NCBI GenBank assembly: GCA_022775045.1
Contig: JALFLB010000044.1
Span: 1 to 55,244, forward strand
Source of the DNA: Agathobacter sp.
GTDB taxonomy: Bacteria; Bacillota; Clostridia; Lachnospirales; Lachnospiraceae
Length of the DNA stretch: 55,244 bases
Direction: 5' to 3'
Shown here: piece after piece, positions 43,866 through 50,276 of the stretch
Numbering within the stretch: the stretch's first letter is position 1
How the letters are laid out: every line of letters begins with the position of its first letter
The notes under the pieces: model-generated
What the model was told of the DNA's origin: nothing
Databases searched by the model: none
What the model saw: only the letters and a program-made list of their open reading frames with translations
Translations under genes and position numbers: made by a program

Positions 43866-44633
43866 ATGGAAAATCTGCTGTGCATCAAGGGGCGGACGAT
43901 TGGAAAAGGAAAGCCGCTTGTGTGTGTGCCGATCATGGAATCGGAACGGAAGAAAATCATACAGGAAGCTAAGAGACTGGTGAATCTGCATTTGGATATG
44001 ATTGAATGGAGAGTTGATGCATTTGAAGGGGTACAGAGTCTGAATGCAATTCGGGAAGTGCTTGAGGAACTGGCACCAATTGTACAGGATACAATTCTGG
44101 TTTATACCTTCCGCTCAAAGCGGCAGGGAGGTCTTGTGCAGTTGGATGAAGAACAAATCTATGATATTCATCAGATAGCTGCGGAGACGGATGTGGCAGA
44201 TTTTATTGATGTGGAATTTTTTGAATCCCAAAAGCCTCAGCGCGAGATTGAGAAGCTTCAGTCGATGGGGGCTCATGTGATTGCGTCCCATCATGATTTT
44301 GAGCAGACACCGGAGCGGAAAATTATCTGGATGTTGTTAGAACAGATGAGGGAAAGTGGTGCGGATGTTGTGAAGCTTGCACTTATGCCGCAATCCATTC
44401 AGGACGTGTTGGATTTGTTAGAGGAGACAAATGTATTTCATGAAAATCATCCGGAAAAACCGTTGATTACGATGTCTATGGGGAAAAAAGGGTGTATTTC
44501 CCGCGTGGCAGGAGAATTTGTCGGATCCTGTGTGACCTTTGGGGCAGGAGAACAGGCGAGTGCACCGGGGCAGTTGCCGATGGGAGAACTGGAGCGGGTG
44601 CTTGATGTTCTGCATAGAGCAATCCTTTGTTGA
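43866..44633 (+). CDS. aroD: Type I 3-dehydroquinate dehydratase
   Basis: 255-residue shikimate-pathway enzyme that forms a Schiff base with dehydroquinate. MIEWRVDAFE (substrate site), ASHHDFE with the catalytic His, and DVVKLALMPQ with the Schiff-base Lys are visible; ISRVAGEFVGSCVTFG closes the site. ATG 43866 follows AGGAGGTAACAGCG; an upstream in-frame ATG at 43842 precedes this site and is rejected. Divergent from DAHP synthase with a 164-base shared control region. Confidence 0.95.
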   Translation: MENLLCIKGRTIGKGKPLVCVPIMESERKKIIQEAKRLVNLHLDMIEWRVDAFEGVQSLNAIREVLEELAPIVQDTILVYTFRSKRQGGLVQLDEEQIYDIHQIAAETDVADFIDVEFFESQKPQREIEKLQSMGAHVIASHHDFEQTPERKIIWMLLEQMRESGADVVKLALMPQSIQDVLDLLEETNVFHENHPEKPLITMSMGKKGCISRVAGEFVGSCVTFGAGEQASAPGQLPMGELERVLDVLHRAILC

Positions 44634-44670
44634 CGAACGAAGACAGATGTGTTATATTTGCTTTGGCGCA

Positions 44671-44719
44671 AAATCGCTGACGCGATGCATGTGCGTAGGT
44701 AATACTTCCTTACGGAAGC
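44671..44719 (+). repeat. 49-bp direct repeat, copy 1
   Basis: Identical to 44739-44787. Each copy contains two small perfect hairpins, ATCGC-TGAC-GCGAT and CTTCC-TTAC-GGAAG. Between copies, GCACATGC (44726-44733) is the inverse of GCATGTGC inside both copies, so larger stems can also form. The unit looks like a REP-type palindromic element, placed between aroD and the tRNA gene. Confidence 0.85.
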
Positions 44720-44738
44720 GAAGGAGCACATGCATGAG

Positions 44739-44787
44739 AAATCGCTGACGCGATGCATGTGCGTAGGTAATACTTCCTTACGGAAGC
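44739..44787 (+). repeat. 49-bp direct repeat, copy 2
   Basis: Second perfect copy, ending nine bases before the tRNA gene. See copy 1 for its internal hairpins. Confidence 0.85.
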
Positions 44788-44796
44788 ATTACATGG

Positions 44797-44868
44797 GCAG
44801 CCGTAGTATAATGGATAGAACGCAGGACTCCGACTCCTGAGATGCGGGTTCGATTCCCGCCGGGTGCA
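44797..44868 (+). tRNA. tRNA-Arg(CCG)
   Basis: 72 bases fold as a tRNA: acceptor GCAGCCG with CGGGTGC (one G-G mismatch at pair 4-69), short D arm, anticodon stem CAGGA/TCCTG with loop CTCCGAC (anticodon CCG), T arm GCGGG-TTCGATT-CCCGC and discriminator A. CCA is not encoded. The 3' half is the integration site of the element that follows. Confidence 0.9.
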
Positions 44869-44873
44869 TTAAT
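44845..44873 (+). repeat. attL, 29-bp duplication of the tRNA-Arg 3' end
   Basis: Covers the T arm and acceptor 3' strand of the tRNA plus TTAAT; identical to 49053-49081. Sequence diverges directly on both sides, which defines the duplicated core. Confidence 0.9.
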
Positions 44874-44990
44874 ATTTTTCTTGAAAATGCAGTAAAATCA
44901 ATGGTTTGCAAGAAAAATGGAAACAAATGTTTTGATTACTTTATTGAAAATACGCGAGAAAGGAGATTCTTGCACGTATGCTACTTAAGA

Positions 44991-45020
44991 TAAATCGACC
45001 ATGAATCGGTTTATTTTTTT
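44991..45020 (+). terminator. Terminator-like hairpin near the left end of the element
   Basis: TAAATCGA (44991-44998) pairs with TCGGTTTA (45006-45013, one G-T pair), followed by eight T residues. It would end transcripts coming from the tRNA gene. Confidence 0.65.
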
Positions 45021-45402
45021 TGCGCAAAAATAGGCACAAAAAAATTGAATCCCCCCACCCTATCATTTTCATCTCAATTTTTCAAAAATATTTTCCTTGG
45101 AAATTTCACTCCGATTTTGTCACGATTTCACATATCGTTCATATCCTGTTCGGAACACTTCCAAACAATCCAGCCGCCGCTGTTGCATCCGGTACAATCC
45201 ATATATGCCACAGCTGACACGCTCACGCTGCCATATAGACAATTTATGTGATTTATGCTTTAGTTGTATGCCTACGATTATAAAGTGCCTTAAATCCGAT
45301 TTTACGCGGTCAAAATACAGTTGTCAAGGTGCAAGAGGAAAAGACCAGAGACTCTCCAGCCTATACCACCAGTTTAGACGGGAAAGCCTTTCTTTCTTGC
45401 TG
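45021..45402. other. Gene-free stretch of the element
   Basis: 382 bases without a convincing gene on either strand: the short frames present lack ribosome sites and recognisable sequence. The only clear feature is a minus-strand promoter (45299-45327) that would transcribe toward attL. The sequence is probably the untranslated start region or decayed remains of mobile-element genes. Confidence 0.5.
45299..45327 (-). promoter_or_regulatory. Consensus sigma-A promoter on the minus strand
   Basis: TTGACA (45327-45322) and TAAAAT (45304-45299) are 17 bases apart on the minus strand. No gene remains downstream, so it may be a relic of a lost left-end gene. Confidence 0.5.
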
Positions 45403-45663
45403 TTATACTGATAAAATGCTTAATAATTCGCTTCTTTTTGTTTGTATAATCTTTTTTGCAGTCATAAAATTAATATTTCCGTCTGTCATATACTCGATAT
45501 ATTTCGCAGCGCTTATATATGCGTCAAACTCGTTTTTATATGCTCTGTCAAAAGTTTCTTCGTATTCTTTGTTTTCTGGTTTTCTGTCGTAGTCAGCTTC
45601 TGCATGGTCTGCAATTTCTTCCATTCTTTACAATCTCTGTAATTTTTTAAGTAAAATTTTCAT
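45403..45663 (-). pseudogene. Small mobile-element gene, probably frameshifted
   Basis: The 73-residue frame ending at 45403 (EEIADHAEADYDRKPENKEY onward) is acidic, soluble and gene-like. Its natural start appears to be in another frame: ATG at 45663 follows GAAAGGATGG and encodes MKILLKKLQRL before a stop 12 codons in, just where the first frame opens. One indel near 45625-45632 would join them into a protein of about 85 residues. Upstream on the same strand, 45680-45757 encodes an open tail ending in LPVLMMADQSNK, the end of another lost gene. No function recognised. Confidence 0.5.
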
Positions 45664-45786
45664 AATATCAACCATCCTTTCATTTGTTCGATTGGTCTGC
45701 CATCATCAGCACCGGGAGACCGTCCCACGGTGGGCTCTCCAGAGTGGAGAGTTTCGGCTAAAACATAACTACTTCATTTTTATTAC

Positions 45787-45837
45787 TTGACGTAGTACGA
45801 ATAAAGGTACTAATATTAGAAATATAGAAACGTACTA
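45787..45837 (+). promoter_or_regulatory. Promoter with inverted TAGTAC operators before the XRE gene
   Basis: TTGACG (45787-45792) and TAATAT (45811-45816) are 18 bases apart. TAGTAC (45793-45798) and its inverse GTACTA (45807-45812) fill the spacer, and another GTACTA lies at 45832-45837. The arrangement suggests self-repression by the XRE protein encoded next. Confidence 0.6.
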
Positions 45838-45859
45838 GGAATAGAAAGGTGTGGTTATA

Positions 45860-46099
45860 GTGGCAAACAAAGAAGCTGAGCCTGTAATGATTTCGTTTGA
45901 AAAATTAGGTTTCTTGTTAAGCAAAAAGGGCAAGAAGTGGCAATATTTAAGGGATTGCGGCATTTCTCCGGGAATAGTTGCAAAAATGAAAGATGGAAGC
46001 GGTCACACGGACACAAGGACAATACAAAAGGTCTGTGAAATAATGCATTGCCAGCCTGGGCAGATTATGGAATATAAGCCAACTAACAAAGAGCAATAG
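45860..46099 (+). CDS. Small XRE/Cro-type transcriptional regulator
   Basis: 79 residues. The helix-turn-helix spans about residues 10-65: FEKLGFLLSKKGKKWQYLRD, then CGISPGIVAKMKDGSG, and the third-helix region TIQKVCEIMHCQPGQIMEY, which is typical of Cro/YozG-like proteins. Start GTG 45860 follows AAAGGTGTGG; GTG 45851 and ATG 45887 are alternatives. It lies before the toxin-antitoxin pair but separated from it by about 90 bases with its own AT-rich promoter region. Probably the element's repressor. Confidence 0.78.
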   Translation: MANKEAEPVMISFEKLGFLLSKKGKKWQYLRDCGISPGIVAKMKDGSGHTDTRTIQKVCEIMHCQPGQIMEYKPTNKEQ

Positions 46100-46185
46100 A
46101 AAATGCAACAAGACTTTTCAGATGTGCCGTTTATGAATTAGCGACACTGTTATAATAATATATAATGAAAGAGAGGTATAATATC

Positions 46186-46401
46186 ATGAGTGATAGAGAA
46201 AGAGCAATGCAGTTATTGGATTCCGTGCCAGATTATAAAATCGGCTATGTTGTGGCATATTTGCAGGGCGTAACAGCAGGAGAGGACGAACCGAACGCAG
46301 AAACGCTTTCAGCATTTGCAGAGGGCGATAAAATGCTTGAAGATGGGACTGGGCAGAGATACACAAATACAAAGGATTTATTTGCAGATTTGGAGGCATA
46401 G
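46186..46401 (+). CDS. Antitoxin of a YafQ-type toxin-antitoxin pair
   Basis: 71-residue acidic protein: SDRERAMQLLDSVPDYKIGY in the N-terminal part and a flexible C-terminal part with NTKDLFADLEA. It directly precedes the toxin gene with a two-base gap, and antitoxin-first order is typical of type II systems. Start ATG 46186 follows AGAGAGG; an upstream in-frame ATG at 46165 comes before that site. TATAAT-like boxes at 46151-46166 offer a promoter. The antitoxin family was not identified; the call rests on size, charge and position. Confidence 0.75.
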   Translation: MSDRERAMQLLDSVPDYKIGYVVAYLQGVTAGEDEPNAETLSAFAEGDKMLEDGTGQRYTNTKDLFADLEA

Positions 46402-46403
46402 AA

Positions 46404-46676
46404 ATGTTACAAGTCAGCTTTACAGGACAATTTAGGAAAGATTATAAACTGTGTAAGAAACGTGGATACAACATGGAATTGCTTCAATCTGTCATTGATA
46501 CGTTGGCAATTCCTGAGGCGTTACCAGAAAAGAACAAAGACCACAATTTGACAGGTAATTATGCAAACAAAAGAGAATGTCATATATTGCCGGATTGGTT
46601 GCTTGTGTATCGTGTAGAGGGTAGCGAGTTAGTGTTATACAGAACTGGAACACATTCCGACTTGTTTGGCAAATGA
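46404..46676 (+). CDS. YafQ/RelE-type mRNA interferase toxin
   Basis: 90 residues of the YafQ branch of the RelE superfamily: FTGQFRKDYKLCKKRGYNM near the start, LPEKNKDHNLTGNYANKREC in the middle, and HILPDWLLVYRVEGSELVLY followed by RTGTHSDLF at the end. The His, Asp and Arg positions used by YafQ for ribosome-dependent RNA cleavage appear present (HNL, HILPDW, RTGTHSDLF). With the upstream antitoxin it forms a type II addiction pair, which may be why the decayed element is still kept. Confidence 0.9.
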   Translation: MLQVSFTGQFRKDYKLCKKRGYNMELLQSVIDTLAIPEALPEKNKDHNLTGNYANKRECHILPDWLLVYRVEGSELVLYRTGTHSDLFGK

Positions 46677-46708
46677 GGCGGTGAATAGTACAAATAACGA
46701 TTAAGAGA

Positions 46709-46731
46709 GCCGCCAGAAATGGCGGTTTTTC
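46709..46731 (+). terminator. Intrinsic terminator after the toxin gene
   Basis: CCGCCA and TGGCGG form a six-pair stem around GAAA, followed by TTTTTCTT. Confidence 0.8.
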
Positions 46732-46781
46732 TTATGCCTGTTTTTAGTCAAAAATGATAGAATTGTACAAGTTTTGTTGCA

Positions 46782-46820
46782 TTGCAACACTCTTGCAACA
46801 ATTTGCAACATTTTCGCAAC
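46782..46820 (+). repeat. Four TTGCAAC-type repeats in helical phase
   Basis: TTGCAAC begins at 46782, 46793 and 46803, with TCGCAAC at 46814, giving steps of 11, 10 and 11 bases, close to one DNA turn. An inverse GTTGCA lies just before. It may be a protein-binding array or the remnant of coding sequence with repeated residues. Confidence 0.6.
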
Positions 46821-46828
46821 GTAGATAT

Positions 46829-46987
46829 ATGGGGTTTGGTAAATTAACAGGTATTACACAAGATACACTGTATCAATGGGGCGCAGAGACGAGTAGACCC
46901 AGCTCAACGGCTTCTGAAATGTTCAAAAAACTTCGATGCGAAAGGGAAGAATCTCTGTCAAATATACTTATCCCAAATTATTCATAG
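46829..46987 (+). pseudogene. Fragment of a mobile-element protein
   Basis: The frame encodes FGKLTGITQDTLYQWGAETS and RPSSTASEMFKKLRCEREES, which looks like the central part of a small DNA-binding protein commonly seen in conjugative elements of Clostridia (an impression from memory, not a search). No ribosome site or proper N-terminus is present, and the frame upstream runs through the TTGCAAC repeats. Read as a truncated relic. Confidence 0.4.
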
Positions 46988-47019
46988 TGCAGTTTCATAT
47001 CCAAATCTGCACTATGAAT
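46980..47019. repeat. 13-bp perfect inverted repeat
   Basis: ATTCATAGTGCAG (46980-46992) and CTGCACTATGAAT (47007-47019) are perfect inverses with a 14-base loop. There is no T run, so it is not a standard terminator. It overlaps the end of the preceding fragment. Confidence 0.75.
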
Positions 47020-47150
47020 CGTAAAATTTAATTCTCACAGCCATAATTTCACTCAAATATTCCTAAAAAAGGGTATAAAATCCCTATGGCATTTTTGGGA
47101 GTGATTATCAGGCTGTCAAGGTTCGTTGTTTGTTGCTATTCTAAATTTAG

Positions 47151-47187
47151 CCTAGATTATTCACGGATTCAACGTGAATAATCTAGG
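47151..47187. repeat. 15-bp perfect inverted repeat
   Basis: CCTAGATTATTCACG and CGTGAATAATCTAGG are separated by seven bases. A-T-rich flanks (AAATTTAG, TAAATTT) extend the symmetry imperfectly. Strong cruciform or hairpin; no T run follows. Confidence 0.85.
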
Positions 47188-47231
47188 TAAATTTATAATG
47201 TTTGAGAAAATAGACTCAACAATTAATACCG

Positions 47232-47276
47232 GTCTCAAAAGTTTAGTCTAAAAAGTTTAGTCTATACTTTTGAGAC
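47232..47276. repeat. 11-bp inverted repeat with two internal direct repeats
   Basis: GTCTCAAAAGT and ACTTTTGAGAC are perfect inverses. AAGTTTAGTCTA occurs at 47239-47250 and 47253-47264 between them. Position suggests a transposon end or transposase control site. Confidence 0.75.
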
Positions 47277-47294
47277 TCCGATAGGAGGATGTCT

Positions 47295-47594
47295 ATGAAA
47301 ACTCAAACAAGTGCAGTAGCCCGTCAGCAACGCTTGCGTTCCTGGGCACAGATGGTTCGGGATTGCCAGACACGACCAATTGGAATGTCTGTAGATGAAT
47401 GGTGTGAGGCCCATTCAATTACCAAAGCGAATTATTATTATCGAATGACTCAGGTTCGAAAAGCCTGCCTGGATGCTGTGCCATCCGAGATTGCGAAACA
47501 GGCAGTCGTACCTGTACCGGCGGAATTGATGTCCCTTCAGACAGCTGATACTGTTAACGCGGCATGTGCCCAAGAATCATCATTTGAACTGAGT
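47295..47594 (+). pseudogene. Truncated IS66-family accessory gene tnpA
   Basis: The frame starts at ATG 47295 after AGGAGG and encodes ARQQRLRSWAQMVRDCQTRP and ANYYYRMTQVRKACLDAV, typical of the IS66 TnpA accessory protein (helix-turn-helix like). It breaks off after ACAQESSFELSVN, where the sequence changes into the reverse-oriented end of another transposase. The C-terminal end of TnpA and the tnpB and tnpC genes of IS66 are missing. Confidence 0.8.
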
Positions 47595-48379
47595 GTAAAC
47601 GCCATCTTCATTGACGGTATAATCAATTCCTTTGATTTTCAGCTCGTTTTTCAGTGGAATATATGTTTTTTCAAAGGAAGTTTCCTGTAACAGGTATTTA
47701 TAAATTTCGATGGAATCGAAAGCGGCATCTCCCATAAAAGTTTTAGGATTAATGAGAGTCAGATTTCTTTTCAACAACGATTTCAGGATGAGATTGAAGA
47801 AACTCTTTATTGTAAAAACAGATATCCCTGACAATGCCGAGTCCATTTGTAACAATGCCAAATTTATAAGCATAGCAAAAATGTCCGTTTATATACATTT
47901 GCTGTATTGCAGGATTGGCGGCAGCATGGGAAGGCATAGATCCGTAAGCAGCTTTATAGGGGTCATACGAATCATCCAGACCATTTGCTTTTTTAAATGC
48001 TTTGAGCTGTTTAATAATGCGGTTGGCATACTTGGGATTGTTTTCTGTGACCCAGGCTTTAATTCCGGAGGTATCAAAAAGCAGCATGGATGCTTTCTGC
48101 TTATCAATTCGTTGGCATATCGGTTTGGTCAGGTCAACCATATGATCGAACATAGATTGTAAGTCCGACAGAAAATCCTGTTTGAAGCGGGTAAATTTAG
48201 AGGTATCGGGGACAACGTCGAATCCACAGAAATCTCTTAATTCCTGAGAATATTTTAGGAAAATAATCAAGGTTGATGGTTTTATCGAGTATGGAAAGAA
48301 ATTCATATTTATCGTTATCAAATTTATTTTGGCAATCGGTAAAAATATCTGCCAAAGAAAGCTGTTTGTATGTTATCAT
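47594..48379 (-). pseudogene. Broken transposase with two internal deletions
   Basis: Three minus-strand frames are pieces of one DDE transposase of the IS1182-like type. The N-terminal piece is MITYKQLSLADIFTDCQNKF with about 20 further residues; the middle holds IIFLKYSQELRDFCGFDVVP and AWVTENNPKYANRIIKQLKA up to VVEKKSDS; the C-terminal piece is LINPKTFMGDAAFDSIEIYK up to VNEDGVY. Frame changes near 48255 and 47765 coincide with missing family sequence, so both are deletions. It ends abruptly at the IS66 fragment. Confidence 0.82.
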
Positions 48380-48551
48380 ATAGGTACAACTCCTTTACAG
48401 GTGGATATGGTTAATTGTTACTGGACATCTCAATTGTACCATAAATCAGTGAGGAGTTGTTTTATTTTGAAGAAAAAGAATCCCGTATTTATGCGGGCTC
48501 TGGCGTTTCGCAAACGCCTATTGAGATGCAAAAGAGAAAGGAGATATTAGA
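48380..48551. other. Gap with transposon-end-like inverted repeats and hairpins
   Basis: ACAACTCCT (near 48387) has its inverse AGGAGTTGT near 48451-48459, probably from the transposon end. Further on, GGCGTTT-CGC-AAACGCC near 48503-48519 is a perfect tight hairpin, preceded by CCCGTA-TTTA-TGCGGG. No gene was recognised. Confidence 0.5.
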
Positions 48552-48992
48552 GAAAAGAAGATTCAAACGTCAGAAGAACGGACGCTATCAGATGTGGAGC
48601 GGAAAGTTTTACTTGACAAATTGAATGAAATAGATGATACTTGTAAGACGTACATTGCTACATATGCTGTTTAGTTATCTCTCTACACTGGAATGCGTGT
48701 TGGAGAGCTTGCAGGGTTGATGTGGAGCAATATTGACTTTGAAAGAAATACAATAACCATTCAAAGATCAGAGAAGTACAATAGAAAAACCAAGGAGTTT
48801 GTTAACGAGAAGAGTATTCACACGATCAGGAGGATACTCAACTCAAATTTACGATGCATTGGAGTTCCTGTAACAATAGCTGCTGCTATTCTTGGTCACA
48901 CAGAAGAGGTGAACGAGAAAAATTATACATACGATGTATCATCCATGCAAAAAAAGGCAGAATATATTGAGATGGCAAGTAAAATATCGTGA
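48552..48992 (+). pseudogene. Decayed tyrosine integrase
   Basis: The frame encodes KKIQTSEERTLSDVERKVLL, then an in-frame TAG at 48672-48674, then LSLYTGMRVGELAGLMWSNI with the first catalytic Arg. It continues to IHTIRRILNSNLRCIGVPVT (H-x-x-R box), AILGHTEEVNEKNYTYD (His and the Tyr nucleophile) and the C-terminus. Sequence between KTKEFV and NEKSIH is too short for the family by several dozen residues, so it also has an internal deletion. The N-terminal arm-binding domain is missing. It ends 60 bases before attR, the normal place for the integrase of such islands. Confidence 0.88.
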
Positions 48993-49052
48993 TTACCTTT
49001 TGATTACTTCCATTTCAGAATAGCATAAAATGGCGGATTTTAATAACACAAC

Positions 49053-49081
49053 CGGGTTCGATTCCCGCCGGGTGCATTAAT
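49053..49081 (+). repeat. attR, 29-bp duplication of the tRNA-Arg 3' end
   Basis: Perfect copy of 44845-44873. It marks the right boundary of the decayed element. Confidence 0.9.
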
Positions 49082-49130
49082 TAGATTAACTTTTGGAAAA
49101 TTTATTTTGATTGTGGAATGGAGAGAGTGT

Positions 49131-50222
49131 ATGCAGAAAGTGACAGATTTCCTGCTTAAATATAAGAAGTATTTTGGCGCAGCGGCGCTTTTTCTTGTTT
49201 TAGTTATTGTTCTTGTGAGTTGCACAGAGCCAAAGAATCAGAAGAATGACAATACAGAGAATGGAACGACGGCAACAGAGACGCAGAATACACAGACAGA
49301 GTATGAGCTGGATGGTAAGTTGCAAAAGGATGCGGATCCTGAGCTTGTAACATTGATGCAGAATTATTATACGGCATATGCGAATGGTGATCTGGAGACG
49401 TTAGAGACATTAGCACAGCCACTTTCCGATAATGAGAAAAGCTATATCGGAACTTTTTCCGATTATTATGAGAACTATCAGAATATCGTTTGTTATTCAA
49501 TGCCTGGGGCAACGGAGGATTCTTATCTGGTATCCGTATGCTACGATCTCAAGTTCTACGAGGTGGACACACTTGCACCGGGAATGGATTTCTTCTATGT
49601 AGAGAGAGATGGCAAGGGAAATCTTTTTATCAATAATGTATATTCTGCTTATAATTTCAACTTCATGGATCAGGAACTGGATGCCAATCTTTATTCCATG
49701 ATTCTTGCTTATGAAAAGAGCGATGAGGTTGTAAAAATTCAGAATGAAGTACAGTCTCGTTATGATGAGGCGGTTAAGAGCGATGAGAAACTTGCCAATA
49801 TGGTAGGTGGAACGCTCCGCAATGCGATGGCGAAATGGCGTGATTCTGTGATTGGTGATGCACAGACAGAGACACAGGCGGAAACGCAGGCTGATACTCA
49901 GAATGAGACACAGAATACGGAAGTTAAGCAGGAAGAGACACAGAAGGAAGAGACCGGCAAGGATGATTCCAAGAAAGAAGATAAAGAGGATAAAGAGGAT
50001 AAAAAGGAAGAAGCTGATGATGAGCCGGAAATGGTTAAGACGCTTGATATCTGTAATGTCAGAAAAAAGCCAAGTACTGATGCAGAGCTTCTGGGAAGAG
50101 TGGATATCGGGGTAAAACTTGAAAAGCTTGGAACCAAAGGTGAATGGACCAAGGTAAAGTTCCAGGGAAAGACAGGTTATATTAAGAGTGACCTGCTTAA
50201 GGCAGTTAAGAAAAAAAGCTAA
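49131..50222 (+). CDS. Secreted SH3-domain protein, probable lipoprotein
   Basis: 363 residues. A basic N-terminus (LLKYKKYFG) and a hydrophobic segment lead to LVSC at about residue 30, which fits a lipobox, so Cys may be lipidated. A Thr/Gln/Glu-rich linker, a globular domain of about 150 residues (LMQNYYTAYANGDLETLETL onward), a second repetitive linker of ETQ and KED units (about 252-300), and a C-terminal bacterial SH3 domain (TLDICNVRKKPSTDAELLGR; KVKFQGKTGYIKSDLL) follow. It probably binds the cell wall. Start ATG 49131 has GGAGAGAG upstream; an in-frame codon at 49107 lacks one. Confidence 0.8.
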   Translation: MQKVTDFLLKYKKYFGAAALFLVLVIVLVSCTEPKNQKNDNTENGTTATETQNTQTEYELDGKLQKDADPELVTLMQNYYTAYANGDLETLETLAQPLSDNEKSYIGTFSDYYENYQNIVCYSMPGATEDSYLVSVCYDLKFYEVDTLAPGMDFFYVERDGKGNLFINNVYSAYNFNFMDQELDANLYSMILAYEKSDEVVKIQNEVQSRYDEAVKSDEKLANMVGGTLRNAMAKWRDSVIGDAQTETQAETQADTQNETQNTEVKQEETQKEETGKDDSKKEDKEDKEDKKEEADDEPEMVKTLDICNVRKKPSTDAELLGRVDIGVKLEKLGTKGEWTKVKFQGKTGYIKSDLLKAVKKKS

Positions 50223-50228
50223 GAGATA

Positions 50229-50258
50229 GCGGAGGCTGAAAAGGTCTCCGCATTTTTT
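50229..50258 (+). terminator. Intrinsic terminator after the SH3 gene
   Basis: GCGGAG (50229-50234) pairs with CTCCGC (50246-50251), followed by ATTTTTT. Confidence 0.75.
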
Positions 50259-50276
50259 ACTCGTGAGGATTGAACA

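Larger units (their letters stand above)
47020..47294. other. Palindrome-rich gap before the IS66 fragment
   Basis: No gene is seen. The stretch contains a 15-bp perfect inverted repeat (47151-47165 with 47173-47187) and an 11-bp perfect inverted repeat (47232-47242 with 47266-47276) that encloses two copies of AAGTTTAGTCTA. The latter lies just before the IS66 tnpA gene and is probably part of that element's end. Confidence 0.6.
44845..49081 (+). mobile_element. Decayed integrative element in tRNA-Arg
   Basis: The region is bounded by a 29-bp perfect direct repeat (44845-44873 and 49053-49081) that is the 3' end of tRNA-Arg plus five bases. A broken tyrosine integrase lies beside the right end, as is usual for tRNA-targeted islands. 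Inside are an XRE regulator, a toxin-antitoxin pair, an IS66 tnpA fragment, a broken transposase and other fragments. No replication, structural or conjugation genes remain. TTTTGATTAC occurs near both ends (44930-44939; 48998-49007) and may be integrase arm sites. Confidence 0.88.

Noticed and set aside
44671-44787. Possible CRISPR repeats
   Set aside because: Only two copies, the repeat is 49 bp with internal hairpins, and the 19-base gap is partly the inverse of the repeat; no cas genes are present.
45020-45411. Overlapping forward frames of 65-104 codons in the left part of the island
   Set aside because: No ribosome sites, no recognisable motifs and low-complexity hydrophobic/aromatic residues typical of AT-rich non-coding sequence.
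48329-48550. Forward frame of 73 codons between transposase and integrase relics
   Set aside because: Runs through the transposon end and hairpins with no recognisable protein sequence.
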